Shown here piece by piece: positions 1 to 7,660 of a DNA stretch of 13,741 nt (the first letter of the stretch is position 1; the number at the start of each line of letters is the position of its first letter). A program made the position numbers and the translations under genes. The stretch is from Tyzzerella sp. UBA1042 (lineage in GTDB: Bacteria; Bacillota; Clostridia; Lachnospirales; Anaerotignaceae), in assembly GCA_002316675.1 (NCBI GenBank), contig DCDZ01000063.1, forward strand, positions 19,078-32,818, in the 5' to 3' direction. The notes beneath the pieces are model-generated. The model worked only from the letters and a program-made list of their open reading frames with translations, did no database searches and was not told the DNA's origin.

Positions 1-166
1 TGACCAGGCCCCCCAAAAACCAAGCCAAAATTCCCTGGCCAAGATTTCCCCCGGTTGCCAGCAAAACCTTTTCCGCCTTAAAAAACACGCCACTGCCGAT
101 TACAATCCCTACGACCATAGCGATGGCAGTCAAAAGGCCATATCTTTTTTCCAACTCCTGATTCAT
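1..166 (-). CDS. Amino-acid permease (APC superfamily), N-terminal part
   Basis: Only the first 55 codons lie in the window; the gene continues past the left edge. The peptide begins MNQELEKRYGLLTAIAMVVG and goes on with GIVIGSGVFFKA. This is the first membrane helix of amino-acid/polyamine/organocation permeases, where the unwound G-S/T-G segment (here GSGVFF) contacts the substrate amino group. The family imports or exchanges amino acids across the cytoplasmic membrane. The ATG is preceded on the minus strand by AGGAGAGG at good spacing, so the start is well supported. It is divergent from the small gene beginning at 446, with 279 bases between them that hold no other gene I can support. 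Substrate cannot be told from this fragment; LAT-like exchangers such as SteT share this N-terminal pattern. Confidence 0.8.
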   Translation of the reverse strand, partial: MNQELEKRYGLLTAIAMVVGIVIGSGVFFKAEKVLLATGGNLGQGILAWFLGGLV

Positions 167-445
167 AATACCTCTCCTCTTATTTCTTTTGTACATAACC
201 GCATCGATACAGCTATGCTTTACTCTATAAAAGTAACATACTTTCCCGAAAAACACAATGTTATGGAGCAAAATGCTATGTTTTTTTCCCCATACATGGT
301 GTAAAAGTATAAAATATGACGGAAAGCAAGTCTTTTTGTCCCTCTTTATTACCTTGCGCAAAGCCATGGGAAATGGTAAACTATCCATAGTATTCCATAG
401 GCGATGCCCTAGGCATTCAAACTTTCAATATATCAGGAGGTCTCC

Positions 446-775
446 ATGCTGTTTTACACAATCCTTTTAGTCTGTATTTCCATATTCTTTTGCAGGGAAG
501 GGTGCCTTGTGAAGCAAATGTCCTCCAAGCTTTTGCCGGACTTTAATGAAGACCCTTCCGCCGCACAATATGCGGCAAAACAAATCTTTCTTATTTCTGT
601 TTGCTCTGCCATCAGCGGAGGCCTCATGCTCCTCTGTTGGCTTTATCAGATCCTTGCACAAAAGAATAGCCCGAAGCTATTGATTGCCTGCTCTATCTTC
701 ATTTACGCAGGGGGCTTTATGCTGGGGATGTATCGTTGTTATCGTCTCAAAGAAAGCCTTTCCTTTCATAAATAA
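446..775 (+). CDS. Small three-helix membrane protein, unknown function
   Basis: A 109-residue protein that I do not recognise. The start is strongly supported by AGGAGG at 435-440, five bases before the ATG. Three hydrophobic stretches are visible: about residues 1-16 (LFYTILLVCISIFFC), 46-70 (IFLISVCSAISGGLMLLCW) and 78-96 (LLIACSIFIYAGGFMLGMY). They are separated by a polar loop with an acidic patch (PDFNEDPS). A basic, polar tail ends the protein, so it is probably an integral inner-membrane protein. It converges with rnr and shares a two-way terminator with it at 820-854, which indicates a separate single-gene transcript. A perfect short palindrome (ATGCC-CTA-GGCAT, 404-416) sits 30 bases before the start and might be regulatory. 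Existence of the gene is likely; function is unknown. Confidence 0.65.
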   Translation: MLFYTILLVCISIFFCREGCLVKQMSSKLLPDFNEDPSAAQYAAKQIFLISVCSAISGGLMLLCWLYQILAQKNSPKLLIACSIFIYAGGFMLGMYRCYRLKESLSFHK

Positions 776-817
776 TAGAGCGTACTTTTTGGTTCCCCGT
801 CGGTTTTCACACAACAA

Positions 818-862
818 AAAAGCCTGCACTGCAAAAATATAAGTAGTCAGGCTTCTTTTATT
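818..862. terminator. Two-way intrinsic terminator between the 446-775 gene and rnr
   Basis: The arms AAGCCTG-c-ACT (820-830) and AGTCAGGCTT (845-854) pair around a 14-base loop. On the plus strand the stem is followed by CTTTTATTTT; on the minus strand it is followed by TTTTTTGTTG. It can therefore stop both convergent transcripts. Confidence 0.8.
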
Positions 863-873
863 TTATCAGTTTT

Positions 874-3036
874 TTAATGAAATTTCCCTTCGGCTTCTCC
901 ACTATCCGCAAACAGAAAATCTATAGTTCCCAACTCTTTTGAAACCTTAGCCACAACCACCGTTACCTTGTCCCCCAAACGATAGCTCTTTCCTGTCTTT
1001 CTTCCAAAAACCATCATTTTTCTTTCGTCAAACTCATAGTAATCATCATCCAGCATGGCTAAGGCCACCATGCCTTCAATGGTATTGGGCAGCTCCACAT
1101 AAATGCCCCAATTGGTAACACCGGCGATGATTCCTTGGAATACCTCTCCAATTTTATCAGACATATATTCCACTTTTTTCAATTGCTCCGTATCTCGCTC
1201 TGCCTCATCGGCAATACGCTCCCGCTTGGAGCAATGCTTGGCCCGATCCGGCATTTTGCTCTGATATTCCTTAGCCTGTTTTTCCCCTAGTTGGCCATGG
1301 AGCATTTTTTTCAAAAGCCTATGAATTTGCAAATCGGGGTATCTGCGGATGGGGGAGGTAAAGTGGCAATAATATTTTGCCGCCAATCCAAAATGCCCCA
1401 GATTGTCTGCGGCATACCTGGCCTGCATCATGCTGCGTAAAATCACTCTGGTTATAATACGCTCTTGCTCTGTGCCTTCTGCCTCCAACAAGACCCTTTG
1501 TATTTCCCGGGGATGAATTTCCCCGTCCTTCTTCTTCAAATGATAGCCAAATCCACGAATAAACTGCTCCATTTTTTGCAGCTTTTCTTCATCCGGCTCC
1601 AAATGGGTACGATACATAAAGGGAATTTCCTGCCAAAAGGCACTTTCCGCAACGGTTTCATTACAAACCAGCATAAATTCTTCAATTAAATTTGTTGCAA
1701 TGCTTCTTTCGTAAGGACGAATTTCAATGGGCTTTCCCTTTTCATTTAATATAATTTTGGATTCCGGCAAATCGAAATTTACGGAGCCTCGTCTTTTTCG
1801 TTTTTCTCCCAAAATGAGTCTTAACTCGTTCATCATTTCCAGCATGGGCACAATTTCCTGATATTGCTCCAAAAGTGCCGGCGTTTTATCCTCCAATAGT
1901 TCACGCACTGCGGTATAGGTCATTCTAAAATCCGAATGAATGACAGACTCGCAAATTTTGTGGGAAACAACCATTCCTTTGCTGTCAATTTCCATAAGAC
2001 AGCTCATGGCAAGACGATCCTCTTTGGGGTTTAAGGAGCAAATGCCGTTACTAAGCTTATGGGGCAACATGGGAATCACACGATCCACCAGGTATACACT
2101 GGTTCCTCTGTCATAAGCCTCTTGATCTAAAGCGGTATGCTCCTGCACGTAGTGGGTAACATCGGCAATATGCACCCCCAGCTGATAATTTCCATTCTCC
2201 TTTTTTGTCAAGGAAACCGCATCATCCAAATCCTTGGCATCCTCTCCGTCAATGGTAATCGTTAAGAGCTGGCGCAAATCTTCTCTGCCTGCCTTATCCT
2301 GTTCCAAAACCGATGATTCCAGGGTTTCAATTTCTTTATAAACCGCCTCGGGAAATTCAACAGATAGATCAAACCGGCGAATGATAGAAAGAATGTCCAC
2401 ACCGGGATCGTTGACATGGCCTAAAATTTCAACAATCCTGCCCTCGGGATTTCGCCTTTCATCCCCATAATTGAGCATCTCAACAACAACCTTATGTCCG
2501 CTTACGGCGCCCTTGGCGTTTTCCTTGGCAATAAAAATATCCTTGGCAAACTTTTTGTCATCGGCAATCACAAACCCAAAGCCCTTGCTCTGCTCATAAA
2601 GCCCTACCACCCGGGGAATTCCTCTTTCCAGAACCCGAAGAATGGCACCATCCGCCTTTTTATCCCCCTCGGCAGCTTTTAATACCTTATATAAAACCCG
2701 GTCCTTTTGCATTGCGCCGCCGGTTTCATTTGCCGGAATAAAAATATCCGCGCCGCCTTCCTCCGGTGTGACGAAGCCAAAGCCCTTTGCGTGTCCTGTG
2801 AAAACACCTATGTGCATATTGAATGCCTTTGGCGGCAAGATCTTCCCCTTTTTTGTTTCAATGACCCTGCCCTCTTGGATCAGTTGGTTCATAAGCCCGT
2901 CAAATAGTTCTCTGTCACTTTCCGGCACAGACAGCATTTTCCGCATATCTCTGCGTTTCATGGGCATATAGTCTTCGCTTTCAATATAACTTAAAATCTT
3001 TTCTTTCCGTTCTTGATCTATTGTATTGAATTCCAT
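874..3036 (-). CDS. rnr: Ribonuclease R (3'-5' exoribonuclease)
   Basis: A 720-residue protein of normal RNase R length. RNase R degrades structured RNA from the 3' end, takes part in mRNA and rRNA quality control, and works with tmRNA/SmpB. Domain order fits the family: an N-terminal winged helix (about 1-65), two cold-shock RNA-binding domains (about 75-135 and 140-205, each with a KGFGFV motif), the RNB nuclease core (about 255-580) and a C-terminal S1 domain (about 628-710, GVTNWGIYVEL). The four metal-binding aspartates of the RNB site are present as D263, D269, D271 and D272 in TIDGEDAKDLDDA. The conserved HFTSPIRRYPDLQ segment lies near 558-570. AGGAGG stands seven bases before the ATG. 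It follows secG by 70 bases, with a terminator between, so it is probably expressed partly by read-through or from a promoter I could not place. The usual neighbour smpB is not next to it. Confidence 0.97.
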   Translation of the reverse strand: MEFNTIDQERKEKILSYIESEDYMPMKRRDMRKMLSVPESDRELFDGLMNQLIQEGRVIETKKGKILPPKAFNMHIGVFTGHAKGFGFVTPEEGGADIFIPANETGGAMQKDRVLYKVLKAAEGDKKADGAILRVLERGIPRVVGLYEQSKGFGFVIADDKKFAKDIFIAKENAKGAVSGHKVVVEMLNYGDERRNPEGRIVEILGHVNDPGVDILSIIRRFDLSVEFPEAVYKEIETLESSVLEQDKAGREDLRQLLTITIDGEDAKDLDDAVSLTKKENGNYQLGVHIADVTHYVQEHTALDQEAYDRGTSVYLVDRVIPMLPHKLSNGICSLNPKEDRLAMSCLMEIDSKGMVVSHKICESVIHSDFRMTYTAVRELLEDKTPALLEQYQEIVPMLEMMNELRLILGEKRKRRGSVNFDLPESKIILNEKGKPIEIRPYERSIATNLIEEFMLVCNETVAESAFWQEIPFMYRTHLEPDEEKLQKMEQFIRGFGYHLKKKDGEIHPREIQRVLLEAEGTEQERIITRVILRSMMQARYAADNLGHFGLAAKYYCHFTSPIRRYPDLQIHRLLKKMLHGQLGEKQAKEYQSKMPDRAKHCSKRERIADEAERDTEQLKKVEYMSDKIGEVFQGIIAGVTNWGIYVELPNTIEGMVALAMLDDDYYEFDERKMMVFGRKTGKSYRLGDKVTVVVAKVSKELGTIDFLFADSGEAEGKFH

Positions 3037-3071
3037 AAATTCCTCCTGCTTCCGCTATCTCTTTTCCATAT

Positions 3072-3101
3072 TTAAAAAAGAGATGCACTTCGGCATCTCT
3101 T
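3072..3101 (-). terminator. Intrinsic terminator after secG
   Basis: Perfect 9-bp stem AAGAGATGC (3078-3086) / GCATCTCTT (3093-3101) with a six-base loop. Read on the minus strand, it is followed by a run of T (complement of the A run 3074-3079). It lies between the secG stop and the rnr start and so probably limits rnr transcription from the secG promoter. Confidence 0.88.
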
Positions 3102-3106
3102 ATCCT

Positions 3107-3352
3107 TTAACCAACCAAATTAATCACAAAAGCAAGTATCATAAAAAGTGCGCCGCCTATTTTGGTATACTTTTCCAACGCACCCTCCACAGAATGGCCT
3201 TTATTCTTGCTCCAGTAAGTGTCCCCGCCACTGGCGCCGCCGCTAATTGCACCCAAGCCAGCAGAACGCTTAGATTGCATTAAGATAATGATGCACAATA
3301 CCACTGCCAATACAGCTAAAATGCCTGTCAATACCATACCGATTGTTGTCAT
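3107..3352 (-). CDS. secG: Preprotein translocase subunit SecG
   Basis: An 81-residue protein of normal SecG length. SecG is the small, two-helix accessory subunit of the SecYEG channel in the cytoplasmic membrane and raises the efficiency of SecA-driven export. Two hydrophobic helices are visible, at about residues 3-25 and 64-80. They flank the typical glycine-rich cytoplasmic loop (SAGLGAISGGASGGDTYWSK), with the family pattern of a Q/R-S-K-R-S-A-G-L-G segment after helix one. AGGAGG lies seven bases before the ATG. A promoter with near-consensus boxes lies 65 to 93 bases upstream, and a terminator follows the stop. The secG-rnr order is common in clostridial and bacillar genomes. Confidence 0.96.
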   Translation of the reverse strand: MTTIGMVLTGILAVLAVVLCIIILMQSKRSAGLGAISGGASGGDTYWSKNKGHSVEGALEKYTKIGGALFMILAFVINLVG

Positions 3353-3416
3353 TTTGAAGTCCTCCTACATATTTTACTCATTATTCCGAGTCTTATCCAC
3401 ATTAAACAGCATTAGT

Positions 3417-3445
3417 ATTATATCATATTCTTTCCAGTATCGCAA
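3417..3445 (-). promoter_or_regulatory. Sigma-A-type promoter of secG, extended -10
   Basis: On the minus strand: -35 TTGCGA (3445-3440), a 17-base spacer, and -10 TATAAT (3422-3417) preceded by TGA, an extended -10. Transcription would start near 3410, about 58 bases before the secG ATG. Confidence 0.75.
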
Positions 3446-3500
3446 CATTTTTTTATCTGCGCTTCTTTTTCAAGCAGGGGGCTTATATACGAAGATGCTT

Positions 3501-3638
3501 TTATATTGCCTTCTCTGCCGCCCTTTTGTTAACTCCCTCAAAATTGTAATTTTTGTTTATAGCTACATCTGTTATTGATGCTTCATTGAATTTCTCATCA
3601 ATAAGTTGTGCGTAACTTTCAGCGTAATTTACTGCCAT
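3501..3638 (-). pseudogene. N-terminal remnant of a phage major-capsid-like gene
   Basis: A 45-codon reading frame starting MAVNYAESYAQLIDEKF and containing ITDVAINKNYNFEGVN. This opening matches my memory of major capsid proteins in Clostridia prophages (pattern MAVNYAEKYS..VDERF...S.T..A.N.DYDF.GV), which run to roughly 300 residues. Here the similarity stops after about residue 37, and the frame ends eight codons later in unrelated sequence (KRAAEKAI). The ribosome site AAGGAGTG and the ATG are intact, so a useless 45-residue peptide could still be made. I infer a prophage remnant cut by deletion or insertion. The family call rests on remembered sequence pattern, not on a search. Confidence 0.55.
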
Positions 3639-3652
3639 ATTATAATCACTCC

Positions 3653-3700
3653 TTAGTTCTTAAATCCATCTCGAAAGGTTTTGGCAAATGGGTCAGTGGT
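3653..3700 (-). pseudogene. Possible C-terminal tail of a phage scaffold-type gene
   Basis: On the minus strand, a reading frame ending TTDPFAKTFRDGFKN stops with TAA 14 bases before the capsid-like ATG. The capsid ribosome site falls in the gap. In phage structural operons a scaffold or protease gene directly precedes the capsid gene with this kind of tight spacing. The piece is too short to identify, and the plus strand over the same bases is also open, so this is tentative. Confidence 0.28.
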
Positions 3701-3765
3701 ATTATTTAGATAAAGTTTGCAACCAATTTGAACAGTGGAAAGACGAAAAGTTAACAGAATAGCAG

Positions 3766-3794
3766 TTTCAAAAATTACAGGGACATGGTATAAT
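3766..3794 (+). promoter_or_regulatory. Promoter of the serine recombinase gene
   Basis: TATAAT at 3789-3794 is preceded by TGG (an extended -10). A weak -35-like TTTCAA at 3766-3771 lies 17 bases upstream. The start would be near 3801, giving a leader of about 30 bases that ends in the AAGGAG ribosome site. Confidence 0.6.
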
Positions 3795-3813
3795 ATTCAT
3801 ATCGTGTCCCTGT
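3777..3813. repeat. 9-bp perfect inverted repeat spanning the recombinase -10 box
   Basis: ACAGGGACA (3777-3785) and TGTCCCTGT (3805-3813) are exact reverse complements 19 bases apart, and the TATAAT box lies between them. It could be an operator, a hairpin terminator for transcripts arriving from the left (the second arm is followed by TCTTCT), or part of the element's attachment site. Confidence 0.6.
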
Positions 3814-3830
3814 TCTTCTAAGGAGAAAAA

Positions 3831-5474
3831 ATGATGAACAGGACAAACAAGTTGATGAACCCCATTACCGCCCTCTACTGCCGCCTTTCTATGGAGGATG
3901 GCAGAGATAACGAGAGCATGAGCATCACCAATCAAAAAGCAATGTTAAAAGAGTATGCCGAGAAAAACGGTATGCTTAACCATGCTTTTTATGTGGATGA
4001 TGGGTACACCGGGCGAAATTTTAATCGCCCGAGTTTTCAGCGAATGGTTGCCGATATTGAAGCTGGCAGGGTAAATTGTGTCATCACAAAAGACCTTTCA
4101 AGGCTTGGGCGAAACTCTATCGAATCGGGTAGCTCTATTGAAATATTCTTCCCTCGTCATGGTGTGCGCTACATTGCCATCAGTGATGGTGTGGACAGCT
4201 TGAACAAGCAAGAAATGGACATAACCCCGTTTCGGAATATCCTAAACGATATGTTTTCTCGGGATATATCAAAGAAAGTGCTTGCAGGTCGCATGGCACG
4301 CTCACGGCAAGGAAAACTCGGCGGTGGCCCTGCTCCCTATGGCTATATGCGTGACCCTGCTGACAACGGACATTTGATAATTGACCCCGAAACCGCACCC
4401 ACGGTTAAGCTGATTTATGACCTTGCCTTAAACGGCTGCGGCACAATGAAGATTGCAAAGCAGCTTTTAGAACGCAAGATACCGATTACACGGTGCAGAA
4501 CTGCAAAAACAGATGTGAACTACTACTCTTGGAGTGGCAGCGTTATCAGTAAGATTCTTAGAAATCCGCTGTATTACGGTGCTCATGTGGTTTGCAAAAC
4601 CCACCAAAAGGCGATACGCTCCAATACTTACAATTTTGTTCCTCGTGATGAATGGGAAGTCATTGAAGATTGCCATGAAGCGATTATCACAAAGGAACAT
4701 TTTGACCGAGTGCAAAAACTCATAGACCAAAGACCGGGCATTATGCAGACCAACACTTGCCCCTTTTATAATATCTTTCACGGCTTGATGGAATGTGAAA
4801 CCTGTGGCAAGTCTTTGCAATCCCGATATGAAAAGGTTGGGCGAACAGGTGTAAACCGCACCACTAAAGAAGAACGGCAGCCGATAGATAAAGCCTATTA
4901 CATCTGTCAGACCTATAATCGGCTTGGCAAAGACACCTGCACAAGCCATAAGATTGAAGCTCGTGACCTTTATAATCTTGTGCTTGAGGATATTCGGGAA
5001 CACGCTGATAAGGTGCTGAATGACAACGAGGGCTTTTATGCAAAGCTTGCCCGAAAGTTAGAAAAGCAGCATACCGCAGATGAGGGTACACTCAAAAAAG
5101 AGCTTGCCACCTTAATGGAACGGACACAGGAAATTGACCGCCTGTTTATGAGCTTGTATGAGGACAAGGCGAAAGGCATTCTCACAGAGCAACGGTTTGT
5201 GATGATGACCACACAGCTTGAACAGGAGCAAGACAACGGCAAGGCAAGAATACAGGAAATCTCCGAAGAACTGAGCCTTGCTGATGGTATGGGCAAGGAC
5301 ATTCGTCTGTTCATTGATGAAATCGAGCAATATGCCGCTATCGAAGAATTGGACGAGGTTATTGTTCATCGGCTTATTCACAAGGTTGTGGTGAGTGAAA
5401 AACAGGTGGTAGATGGCGAAAAGGTGCAGAAGGTTAGGATTGTTTATAACTTTGTTGGCGAGCTTGACGTTTGA
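3831..5474 (+). CDS. Large serine recombinase (TndX/TnpX-like)
   Basis: A 547-residue site-specific recombinase of the large serine family, which cuts and joins two attachment sites through a phosphoserine bond to integrate or excise a mobile element. The N-terminal resolvase domain (about 12-155) holds the nucleophile S20 in YCRLSMEDG and the arginines of KDLSRLGRN (R91, R94). A recombinase DNA-binding domain follows (about 165-300), then a zinc ribbon with C322/C325 and C359/C370, a coiled coil (about 405-485), and a C-terminal domain resembling DUF4368. All visible catalytic residues are intact, so the enzyme may be active. Two adjacent ATG codons lie 5 and 8 bases after AGGAG; the second (3834) has the better spacing. 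Transcription probably starts at the promoter at 3766-3794 and ends at the hairpin at 5481. It may mobilise this region, but I could not fix the ends of its element. Confidence 0.93.
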   Translation: MMNRTNKLMNPITALYCRLSMEDGRDNESMSITNQKAMLKEYAEKNGMLNHAFYVDDGYTGRNFNRPSFQRMVADIEAGRVNCVITKDLSRLGRNSIESGSSIEIFFPRHGVRYIAISDGVDSLNKQEMDITPFRNILNDMFSRDISKKVLAGRMARSRQGKLGGGPAPYGYMRDPADNGHLIIDPETAPTVKLIYDLALNGCGTMKIAKQLLERKIPITRCRTAKTDVNYYSWSGSVISKILRNPLYYGAHVVCKTHQKAIRSNTYNFVPRDEWEVIEDCHEAIITKEHFDRVQKLIDQRPGIMQTNTCPFYNIFHGLMECETCGKSLQSRYEKVGRTGVNRTTKEERQPIDKAYYICQTYNRLGKDTCTSHKIEARDLYNLVLEDIREHADKVLNDNEGFYAKLARKLEKQHTADEGTLKKELATLMERTQEIDRLFMSLYEDKAKGILTEQRFVMMTTQLEQEQDNGKARIQEISEELSLADGMGKDIRLFIDEIEQYAAIEELDEVIVHRLIHKVVVSEKQVVDGEKVQKVRIVYNFVGELDV

Positions 5475-5480
5475 ATTAAC

Positions 5481-5533
5481 CCAAATAAAGACAGGCACAC
5501 TGCTAATGGAGCAATGTGCCTGTTTTTATTTGG
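5481..5533. terminator. Long two-way terminator between the recombinase and AAA+ operon
   Basis: The arms 5481-5499 (CCAAATAAAGACAGGCACA) and 5515-5533 pair over 19 positions with one G-U. The stem is extended by TGCT (5501-5504) / AGCA (5510-5513) around a five-base loop. T-rich tracts follow on both strands. The right arm contains the stop codon of the minus-strand ATPase gene (5526-5528). The core ACAGGCACA/TGTGCCTGT differs by one base from the repeat in front of the recombinase. Confidence 0.85.
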
Positions 5534-6659
5534 AATCTATTTTAATGATATTTCTAGCCTTCAATATTTCAAAGTTAATGGCATCCTCAATATCATTTCT
5601 AAGCATACGCATATTTTCATAATAGCCAGCTTTAATTTTTTCAGTATAAAATTTTAGCACTTGATTCTCTGAAATAAGTACTTGGTCTTCTTCATCAAGT
5701 TGAGTAAATATTTCGTGATAATTCCTTTCAGCTATTATAATACGATTTTCGATGCTGATTGTACCAAATTTTATTATTTTAGAAAATCGAAAATATATCG
5801 GTGTTCCTAAATGTTTTTCGGCATCTTCTTCGGTAGTATAGTTTGTTGTACAGATAATAACACACTTCTCGACATTTACTGAATAATTTGAATCTACGAA
5901 AATACCCTCATCGAACATTTGATAGAATGCGTTGTAAAAAGAGGGATGAACTTTATCAAATTCATCTAAAAGTACAACATTTGAATTTCTCCGTACCAGT
6001 TCTCTTGCAAGGCTGTTTTCTCCATGTTCTGCACCAAAAATAAATTGATAGGCATTATTTGTTTGCTGCATAGAGAACTGTACCCTAACCATTTCTTCAC
6101 CTAAATACTCGCTAATAAATTTTGCAGTTTCTGTTTTTCCTACACCAGACTCTCCTAAGAAAAGTAGCGTTACTGGTTTTTTGCGTTTAACATTCTTTAG
6201 CGAATATAGTGCCGATAAAATCTGAACAATAACATTATCTTGTCCAATCACTGCATCTTTATAGTGCAGAAATATTTCTTTTAATGAAGCAATCGAAATG
6301 TTCGGATATTCTGCTTTGCTCTCTTTAATTTTATTAGGATACATCCGACATACATCTGTATATATTTTTTCTGGTGGATTATTAAGCCATATATTATGTA
6401 TGCTTAATTTTTGATGCTCTAAAACATTATTTGAAAAACCAAGCAATGCCCATTCCTTCATGGCACCATAATCATCTGTGCAAATTATTAAATTGTCCAC
6501 CTCTAAAGGGGGGCTACTCTCTCGCTCTACACCATCAATTGCTATTTCTGTCTTGCCGATATAATTAAGTATATCTCCTATAGTCGAAAAATTTTGCAAG
6601 CCTTGAGTAGCATCATCAAATTTGCAGTCAGACCCCCAAAATATATTTACACTATCCAT
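5526..6659 (-). CDS. AAA+ ATPase, ClpB/ClpA D2-like, with unusual N-terminal domain
   Basis: A 377-residue protein. Its C-terminal two-thirds is an AAA+ module of the Clp/Hsp100 D2 type (AAA_2). Visible motifs are the IGQ motif before the fold (about 138-140), Walker A GESGVGKT (169-176), Walker B VVLLDEFDK (228-236, with D232 and E233), sensor 1 TTN (271-273), an arginine-finger candidate R291, and a sensor-2-like MRMLRNDIEDAI (350-361). It should hydrolyse ATP and remodel a protein partner. The first ~125 residues are not a Clp N-domain and I do not recognise them. The length suggests one AAA+ ring, not two, and I see no ClpP-docking loop. The start ATG overlaps the preceding gene's stop in TAATG, so the two are translationally coupled and probably act together. 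The operon is AT-rich compared with its flanks. A role in phage defence is inference only. Confidence 0.85.
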   Translation of the reverse strand: MDSVNIFWGSDCKFDDATQGLQNFSTIGDILNYIGKTEIAIDGVERESSPPLEVDNLIICTDDYGAMKEWALLGFSNNVLEHQKLSIHNIWLNNPPEKIYTDVCRMYPNKIKESKAEYPNISIASLKEIFLHYKDAVIGQDNVIVQILSALYSLKNVKRKKPVTLLFLGESGVGKTETAKFISEYLGEEMVRVQFSMQQTNNAYQFIFGAEHGENSLARELVRRNSNVVLLDEFDKVHPSFYNAFYQMFDEGIFVDSNYSVNVEKCVIICTTNYTTEEDAEKHLGTPIYFRFSKIIKFGTISIENRIIIAERNYHEIFTQLDEEDQVLISENQVLKFYTEKIKAGYYENMRMLRNDIEDAINFEILKARNIIKIDSK

Positions 6660-7474
6660 TATTGTTCCTCGATTCCTGCAAGCACAACATCAAAGACTTC
6701 AATTTCTTTTATGCTAATATCGGTAGAAAGTCCAGAATAATCTGCTCTTGACAACACTCTTGTGCCAAATTCAAATTCTTTTTCAATTTGTAATTTGGCT
6801 TTATCTGTTTTTCCCACACTAATAGCGTAGTATGTAAGTTGCATTTTTGGTAAATCTGACATAGTGTAATTGTTGCGAAAAGCAGAGATATTGAACCTAA
6901 GTATGATTTCACGTTCTTGATAAAATGCTATAAACTCATAATAACCACGCCCTTTATCAATAGCCTCTTCCATTTTTGTTATGTCTAAGCTAAAAGTTGT
7001 TCCGTCAGCATTGTTAATAGGAATATCACCTTTTAACATCGAAAAAAATGGTGCTGCAAGCATAAAAAAAGAAAAAGAGTTTGGTTCAGGATATACTTTG
7101 AGTTGCGGAAAAACGCTAATACCTTTACATCTCTGATTGTCCGGCTTTCGCTTAGCATCATTTTTTATTAGCTCCATGAAATCGGACAGCAAGGTGTTTT
7201 CAAGAATATTTTTTACCACTTTATCACGCCGATAGGCGGTTTCTGCACTTGCTGAAACTTCTGCATTTAATGACACACCGCTCAAGAAGCTAAATAACTT
7301 GGATAACCCTTTTCCCTCTGTTCCAATACTTGCACTTGCATTGGCTTCTCCTTGAACATCGGCACTTACATTTGAAATAAATTCTGTAGTTTTCTTTATC
7401 TCTCCTCCAGCAATTATTTGCATAAAGTCAGCAACAAAACTTTCGTCAAAGTATATTATTTTAACAAATTTCAT
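6659..7474 (-). CDS. Unknown 271-residue partner of the AAA+ ATPase
   Basis: First gene of the two-gene operon. It opens MKFVKIIYFDESFVADFMQI, followed by IIAGGEIKK. It then has a polar stretch (about 28-55, rich in S, A, E) and a small hydrophobic/alanine-rich part (about 57-80, LSKLFSFLSGVSLNAEVSAS). Next comes VVKNILENTLLSDFMEL (about 86-102), and the rest is mostly beta-like. No signal peptide or clear membrane helix is visible. Layout and opening (YFDE...; A/S/G-rich middle; T-LL-DFM) recall DUF6414-like proteins, but I cannot confirm this and give no function. AAGGAG lies about 13 bases before the ATG, slightly far. A good promoter sits at 7550-7578. Strict pairing with the ATPase suggests it is substrate, adaptor or sensor for that machine. 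Confidence 0.7.
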   Translation of the reverse strand: MKFVKIIYFDESFVADFMQIIAGGEIKKTTEFISNVSADVQGEANASASIGTEGKGLSKLFSFLSGVSLNAEVSASAETAYRRDKVVKNILENTLLSDFMELIKNDAKRKPDNQRCKGISVFPQLKVYPEPNSFSFFMLAAPFFSMLKGDIPINNADGTTFSLDITKMEEAIDKGRGYYEFIAFYQEREIILRFNISAFRNNYTMSDLPKMQLTYYAISVGKTDKAKLQIEKEFEFGTRVLSRADYSGLSTDISIKEIEVFDVVLAGIEEQ

Positions 7475-7549
7475 TATGTATATTATCTCCTTAAATTAAT
7501 GGTTTTTAGTTGAGCACACGACTATAATCCGTTGGATTTTATATTCCTA

Positions 7550-7578
7550 ATTATACCACTCAGAAAGGATAAAGTCAC
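7550..7578 (-). promoter_or_regulatory. Promoter of the two-gene AAA+ operon
   Basis: On the minus strand: -35 GTGACT (7578-7573), a 17-base spacer, and -10 TATAAT (7555-7550) with an upstream TGG (extended -10). An imperfect inverted repeat (AAGGATAAA, 7564-7572, against TTTATcaATCCTT, 7580-7592) overlaps the -35 and could bind a regulator. The leader is about 70 bases long. Confidence 0.65.
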
Positions 7579-7660
7579 TATTTATCAATCCTTATCATTT
7601 TTTGTAGACAGAACTTATTTTTTTGCCCTCTTTTTTAAACTCATCACTTGACAATGTTGC

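Noticed and set aside
258..470. 70-residue plus-strand frame before the small membrane protein
   Set aside because: No ribosome site, no protein-like composition, and it overlaps the well-supported start at 446.
3686..3763. Plus-strand peptide MGQWYYLDKVCNQFEQWKDE just before the recombinase promoter
   Set aside because: Composition looks protein-like, but there is no ribosome site and only 25 codons. It might be a gene tail, yet the opposite strand is also open here, so I could not choose.
4467..5003. 178-residue minus-strand frame inside the recombinase gene
   Set aside because: Antisense shadow of an intact, motif-complete recombinase frame; no ribosome site or family pattern.
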